DNA from: Sinotaia quadrata
Lineage: Eukaryota; Mollusca; Gastropoda; Architaenioglossa; Viviparidae
Length of the DNA stretch: 64,000 bases
Direction: 5' to 3'
Assembly (NCBI GenBank): GCA_028829895.1
Contig: CM054180.1
Span: 98,803,135-98,867,134, forward strand
In this document: positions 59,347 through 64,000 of the stretch, in pieces
How the letters are laid out: each line of letters begins with the position of its first letter
How positions within the stretch are numbered: the first letter of the stretch is position 1
Translations under genes and position numbers: made by a program
Notes under the pieces: model-generated
Database searches by the model: none
Told to the model about the DNA's origin: nothing
The model's input: the letters and a program-made list of their open reading frames with translations, nothing else

Positions 59347-59410
59347 CTTTCGTGAGTGAAATTAAAATTAAAATAAGAAAAGAAATACAATTTTTGTAAT
59401 AACAAGGCAT
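59347..59410 (-). CDS. Exon 1 of the receptor-like gene: signal peptide
   Basis: ATG at 59410 (minus) opens MPCYYKNCISFLILILISLTK. This is a textbook signal peptide: short polar start, 10-residue hydrophobic core, small or polar end. It is followed at once by the consensus donor GTAAGTATA. One base is left over (phase 1), which combines with the GT of the exon at 54709-55036 to give Gly, reading through as SLTKG-FSEDV. The likely cleavage site lies near that junction. The 5' UTR and promoter should lie between here and the MITE at 59687; I see no strong TATA box. Downstream copies of this exon were not found. Confidence 0.65.
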
Positions 59411-59686
59411 GGTTTCTGTTCTTGTGTTTTTAATCTAAAGGTGAGTTTTGAGGTCGCTTAGAATTAGTTCCCCTGCCACTTAAAAAAACCAACTTTCTAC
59501 CGCCAAAAATATGTTGTGAGCACTGAAATAAATACTGTATAGATTTGTGCTTCACAATCTCTGTATATAAGATACGAGGAACTTACTAACATTATATTAA
59601 ATAAATAAAATAATTTGTTATCAGTGGGTTAGAATCAAACCATAGTCATTTATCTCACCTACTAGGCCTACGTTTTTTTTCATATA

Positions 59687-60633
59687 CAGTGGTACCTAGC
59701 ATAACGAACACAATTCTTTCCAGCAGTACGTTCTTTATGCGAGGTGTTCGTTATGCGAAACACGATATCCTATAGACTTCTACAGGAAATCGTGCAATCC
59801 GTTCCACATCACCGCGAAAAATCAAAGAAATTAGGGAAAATGAAAAAAAAAAACTTTTTTGGGGGGACACTAGTAAAGACACCCACCAAAGCAGGGTTTG
59901 GTGTTTGATGTTAGGTGTTGATGAAGTAAGATGTTAGGCGTTGATGAGGTGAAATGGAGGTGGGATGAGGAGGATACACAGACTTATGTACAGTTCACAC
60001 ACATACAGGTCTCTTTTCCAGTCCAGTTTTTAGTTGTCCGAGTTGTCCACCAGTGGGCGCAGACGGGATGGGATAGTCTGTCCTTGAGTGGAAGAGCTGG
60101 CCTGTTGTTGAGTGAAAGTACTGGCCTGTTGTTGATTGGAAGGACCAACCTGTTATTGAATGGAAGGACCGGCCTGTTCTTCAGCTTCAGCAAGTCTAAG
60201 TTTTTTGGCAGGAAGAACCGTTCTGGCTTTTCCACTAACACCTCCTTTCTTGGGACCCATTTTTCTTGGGGTTCACACTTCACTGAAACAAGAATGTTTG
60301 CTTCACTCACGAAAAGTTGTCCTGCAAAGACGAGAATAAGATCTTGAATTCTATAACCACCATCCAGTAAACACACAGATGGCTAAAACACATCAAAGCA
60401 AGGAAAAAAGGACAATCAACTGGGGACAAACACGCCCTGCCTTCATCTGAGCCACATGAGACATGACTGGCCGGATTCGGCCATTTTTTCATTGGAAATG
60501 CGATGTTTTTGCGGCGTACGTACGGTTCGTTATGTGAAACAAGTTTATTCTGTGAGCCATGTGGGCGTTCCCAGCAGCGTTCATTATGCGGATCATTCTT
60601 TCTGCAGGGCATTCGTTATGCGAGATACCACTG
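59687..60633. mobile_element. pogo/Tigger-like MITE with TA target duplication
   Basis: The ends are CAGTGGTACCTAGCATAACG and the complement of CAGTGGTATCTCGCATAACG, flanked by TA at 59685-59686 and 60634-60635. Further in, both sides repeat GTTCGTTATGCGAAAC-like motifs. At 947 bp there is no transposase. Such tips and a TA target are typical of pogo/Tigger members of Tc1/mariner. It lies about 280 bp upstream of the signal-peptide exon, in the putative promoter region of that gene. Confidence 0.88.
60082..60180. repeat. 24-bp tandem repeat, about 4 copies, inside the MITE
   Basis: CCTGTTGTTGA-type segments recur at 60101, 60125, 60149 and 60173, exactly 24 bp apart, keeping both strands open for a while. 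Confidence 0.9.
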
Positions 60634-60636
60634 TAA

Positions 60637-61475
60637 GTGTTTGCTGAAGTGATTCATGCAAAATTCACAGGATTTCCGTTGACTTCACACTCCATTCGTA
60701 GTCTTCTGAATGGTAGGATCTACTTATCTTCAATCCATGTGGATTACCAGATTGGAAGATCATGGATAAAAAGAATCAAGAGTTTCGATCCTCGCCATTC
60801 CTATAGGCCCACCTTTGTTAGAGCAGGGAGGCCTACAGCTAGACAGCCTACAACACGAAGAGGACCAATTAGACAAATACACTAGAAGCTATACGGAAAT
60901 AATAGATGGGATTGAAGTAGACGGTGATCAACACTTCTTGACTTCACCATAAATACCAAAAATGCAGAACCGGACCAGGCATTTCAAGATCTACTCTTCT
61001 CAGTCTTCAAATTGGAAGACGTAGTGTCATAGACCCTGCAAACCATGCTTTAAATATCAGCTTTCTTCTTCAAGAACACTTTACAAAACACAGCAACTGC
61101 AACTAGGAAACAAAAACAAATATCATTTGGAAAATTCCACTTAAGATGAAAGTAAAATCCACCCAGACCCCAAAGCAGCAAAATAAACAGCCTTCTCTCA
61201 GAAACCAACAACTGATACAGATGGAAAGAAAATACAAACTACACTCACAGTTAAAAAGAAAAGAGAAACAAAAAATAGCCAAAATCCCAGATAAAAAAAC
61301 AAACAAACTTAGGCGAAAAAACATCCAGACTGAGCCAAACAACTTAAAGAGCAAGAAAACAGTCACACTGACCAAAATCAAGGCCACCCTCAATGACTAC
61401 ACAAGGGTGCTTGAGGCTCCTCTTCGTCTTATCAGGGGTGAACTTAGACATTTTAATCGATCCTTTAGCGAATGA
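60637..61475 (+). pseudogene. Coding-like remnant of an unidentified repeat element
   Basis: The frame 60637-60885 (82 codons) reads coherently (TSHSIRSLLNGRIYLSS, SWIKRIKSFDPRHSYRP) and ends in an Arg/Pro/Thr-rich basic tail. After stops, 61146-61475 is a Lys/Gln/Asn-rich 109-codon frame ending KATLNDYTRVLEAPLRLIRG. The last part is alignable with 26830-26930, so this is a repeated element. The basic composition would suit a nucleic-acid-binding, gag- or ORF1-like protein, but I do not recognise it. Confidence 0.35.
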
Positions 61476-62690
61476 AAGAAACGGTTTATTTAAACTCTGC
61501 TAAATCTGTCAGCCTGGTGAGACTATATAGCTCTGATGTTCTTACTGCCAGATCTAGTTAGCCATGGGACCAACCTTTATCTGCAAGTCTAGCACTTCTG
61601 TTGAAACGATTTTCAATATTTTCCCCATCAATGAAAATTTCCAAATTAATGTTGTTAGACATACAACACGGTTTTTAATTTGTAATTTTATGAAATGTGA
61701 TTTCAAGCCGTTTTTTTTTTTTTTTTTTACATTTAAATGTTGTGATTGTCCTCTCTGGCCTGAGTTAACTCCCTTTTACACACATTTGTAGAGCAGACCG
61801 TGGAATCCTTGACTGTTTACCAGCCTGTCACTCAGACATGTCACCATTCTTTACATGAATGGTTGCGAATTTAAGACTATATTTCGACCAACTGAATCAG
61901 TTGCCTTTCCATTTATGGTTTCTCCCCATGACAAGTTTTGGACGATTAAAGGAAAATAATAATGTTTAATACAAATGTTTTTTTTTGTTTTCCAATAACT
62001 ATCACAAATTGAATGCATAAAGAAGGCTGACTTTTAAATTTGTAATTAGATTTTAGCAATGCTTCTAAAACCATTTACTGTTTCTCTGAAGACTATAGAA
62101 TGATAGCTTGACTTTTGAGGCCATAGTGTATGCCATCTCTTATTCACATATTTTATATAAGAGAATGAACGGGATTAGGTACGACTGTATGTGTACTGGG
62201 CAGGCTTATTGTCCCACTACTTGCCTTAATTAGTATTTGTTAATTAGTCTAAGAGCACAATTTGCAGTTAGGGAAATTCTTTTCTAATTTTCTAATGTGT
62301 TTCATTATGATTGAGTTAATGTGCTGTAATAAAGATGGTTTCACAGGAACTAAATTATGGGGATATGTTTGGGAGAGAGAGAAAGGGTTGGATGGATTTA
62401 AGTAGGTACGTTTATGGAAATATTAAGACGTATCCTTTTTTCATTAGTGCTTCAAAGCTTTATTTCTTTTTTCTGGCTGTATTCTACTTGCATGTCATTT
62501 CTCATGTGTGACACAATTTAGGCAAGGGGACGAAACTCATTTCTCATGTGTGACACAATTTAGGCAAGGGGACGAAACTCCATCATTGCTGACTACTCAG
62601 GAGAATCTTTGTTTCGCTTAACAAGATTATGACTGGCCATTTGCAAAGCTGAATTCTGGGGCTGACAGAACTTTTACCGGTCAACTCGAT
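61476..62690. other. Non-coding stretch with T run and short tandem duplication
   Basis: A T run at 61711-61730. Otherwise no gene. Confidence 0.55.
62497..62580 (+). repeat. Perfect 42-bp tandem duplication
   Basis: ATTTCTCATGTGTGACACAA and the following 22 bases occur at 62497 and again at 62539. Confidence 0.97.
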
Positions 62691-64000
62691 TGTTACATGC
62701 CAGTATTTATTTAGAGACCCTGCTCCAGAATTAAGATTTAGATTAATTAAATCCCAGGATTAGATCAATTAAATCTCTTCATTTATTCTGAAACAGACTG
62801 GCTGCCCAGATCTATCCTTCAGTCTGACTAAATTTAATCTCGTAGTAAGACACAAAATTTAGAGACAGATAAACCTGTGTGACAATTGCACGGACTGGGA
62901 CACATTAATCAATTACGACTAATCATACTTGCATACATCACACTCTTTAATGCTCGCCCCCACCCAGCCCTAATTTGGTCTTTCTCGCAAATGATTTAGT
63001 CGACTACGTAATTGATCAACAAATATAAGATTTAATAAAAGATTTACAAATAATAAAAATTGAATCAAATGTTCGGTCTAACAAGACTACGTATTATCAG
63101 CTCTGCGAATAGTTTCAATGTCAATTACGGATTAGTGATTCCAGTTTATTGTCATTACTCAACTTGCAACTTCCCACTGCTATGTCGACACTCTGTCATC
63201 AGCTATGGCAACACTCGCACCCAACTAGCATGAGTTGTGGCTTCAGCCACGATCCATAACATCAGTGCCCGATCCTCACATCAAGTTCAGCAGAACTTAA
63301 ACGGACCAGTCCTGGACTCCTCTAGAGATCTCAGGACGCAGAGATTATGAAATCTCAACACAACGATACAAACTCGAACCCGCTCTGAAAATACAATAAT
63401 TCTTATGAGCGACAGTTCCTACTGATTCGCAATCTACACAAGTGGCTTTTGATAATAGCGTAGCTTGTTTTACAAAGGACCGTTCTGTATCTTCACATTC
63501 AATAGTTTGAATATAATAATGAAAATACAATCAGCATCACGCTCATGCGTGTTACAATTAAAATGCGACGTTTACACACACAAGAGAATTTTAATCATTC
63601 AAAGAACATTTGGATTTTTCAATGAAAGTAAATATGAATTAAAATCACGCACATACGCGTTACAAGCATAGACGCGATTATACATTGTTTACATCAAAAG
63701 GATCTTTACATAAAAGAAATCCTATGAACGTGCATCAACGTTCTGTGATTACAATTCCATCAATTTAGCATTATAAACCATTGTCTCACAATTCGACAAT
63801 TAATGTGTAAAGAATGTAATGGTTCTAGCTTAGCCGTACTGTTACCAAGCCACGTGTCTAGAGAAGGTTGCAGTAAGGATATAATTTCTACATTACCAAT
63901 TTCGCACATTCACACAATGATGACTTAAATAAAATGTAAGTAGTAATTTAAGAAATCGATGTGTTTACCTTCTCAGTAGATAGCTTCAAACAAAGACAGC
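62691..64000 (-). mobile_element. LTR, family 1, copy D, reverse orientation, cut by window end
   Basis: It begins TGTTACATGCCAG and matches the reverse complement of copies A and B through AGACCCTGC, CAGACTGGCTGCCCAGA, CGCCCCCACCCAGCCC and, at 63953, AAATCGATGTGTTTACC. By comparison about 350-400 bp remain beyond the window. Left flank is TCGAT. Whether it is a solo LTR or one end of a full element cannot be told here. Confidence 0.85.

Noticed and set aside
59931..60376. Frames of 138 and 130 codons on opposite strands in the MITE
   Set aside because: Kept open by the 24-bp repeat; no transposase motif.
1..64000. tRNA, rRNA or prokaryotic operon features
   Set aside because: None could be recognised by eye on either strand; a dedicated tRNA search was not possible.

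Overview
This is eukaryotic, AT-rich DNA from a metazoan. It is almost entirely transposon insertions plus what look like the widely spaced exons of one minus-strand gene. No prokaryotic features are present. The transposons (RTE-type LINE, RNase H-bearing LINE, FLYWCH/MULE, Buster-like hAT, piggyBac, pogo-like MITE, long solo LTRs) and the cysteine-rich Ig-like exon suggest an invertebrate, possibly a mollusc. I hold the phylum loosely and the species is unknown.

Host gene. On the minus strand I find splice-site-bounded exons whose phases fit. A signal-peptide exon (59347-59410) is followed by a 328-nt Cys-rich, Ig-like exon (54709-55036) and an 80-nt exon completing the domain (31237-31316). 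Next come three tandemly duplicated microexons of 18-21 nt that could encode a short Thr/Ala/Pro stalk (26501-26521, 25950-25967, 25219-25239), and then a transmembrane exon (13020-13114). Together they look like a secreted or type I single-pass Ig-like receptor spread over more than 45 kb. One linking exon is missing, because phase 1 must become phase 2 before the transmembrane exon. The 3' end is unresolved.

Layout. 1-1690: decayed LINE with RNase H. 2908-4960: FLYWCH/MULE transposase pseudogene swollen by a 64-66 bp repeat. 8041-9771: internally deleted transposon of unknown superfamily. 9953-10603: 89-95 bp satellite. 14836-17256: hAT element with perfect 8-bp target site duplication (TSD). 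20894-22661: solo LTR. 24997-26545: tandem duplication carrying the microexons. 31445-34800: solo LTR, deleted hAT and piggyBac lying almost end to end. 37220-46176: four solo LTRs of three families. 46932-51477: full-length RTE-type LINE interrupted by a nested solo LTR. 53050-54290 and 56970-59130: diverged duplicate segments in the receptor introns. 59687-60633: pogo-like MITE. 62691-end: another LTR copy.

Two themes stand out. Nine insertions have exactly matching TSDs readable by eye: six solo LTRs (5 bp), two hATs (8 bp, nnnTAnnn) and one LINE (14 bp); the MITE also has a TA duplication. Separately, short tandem expansions have arisen repeatedly inside transposon coding sequence as well as in introns and LTRs.
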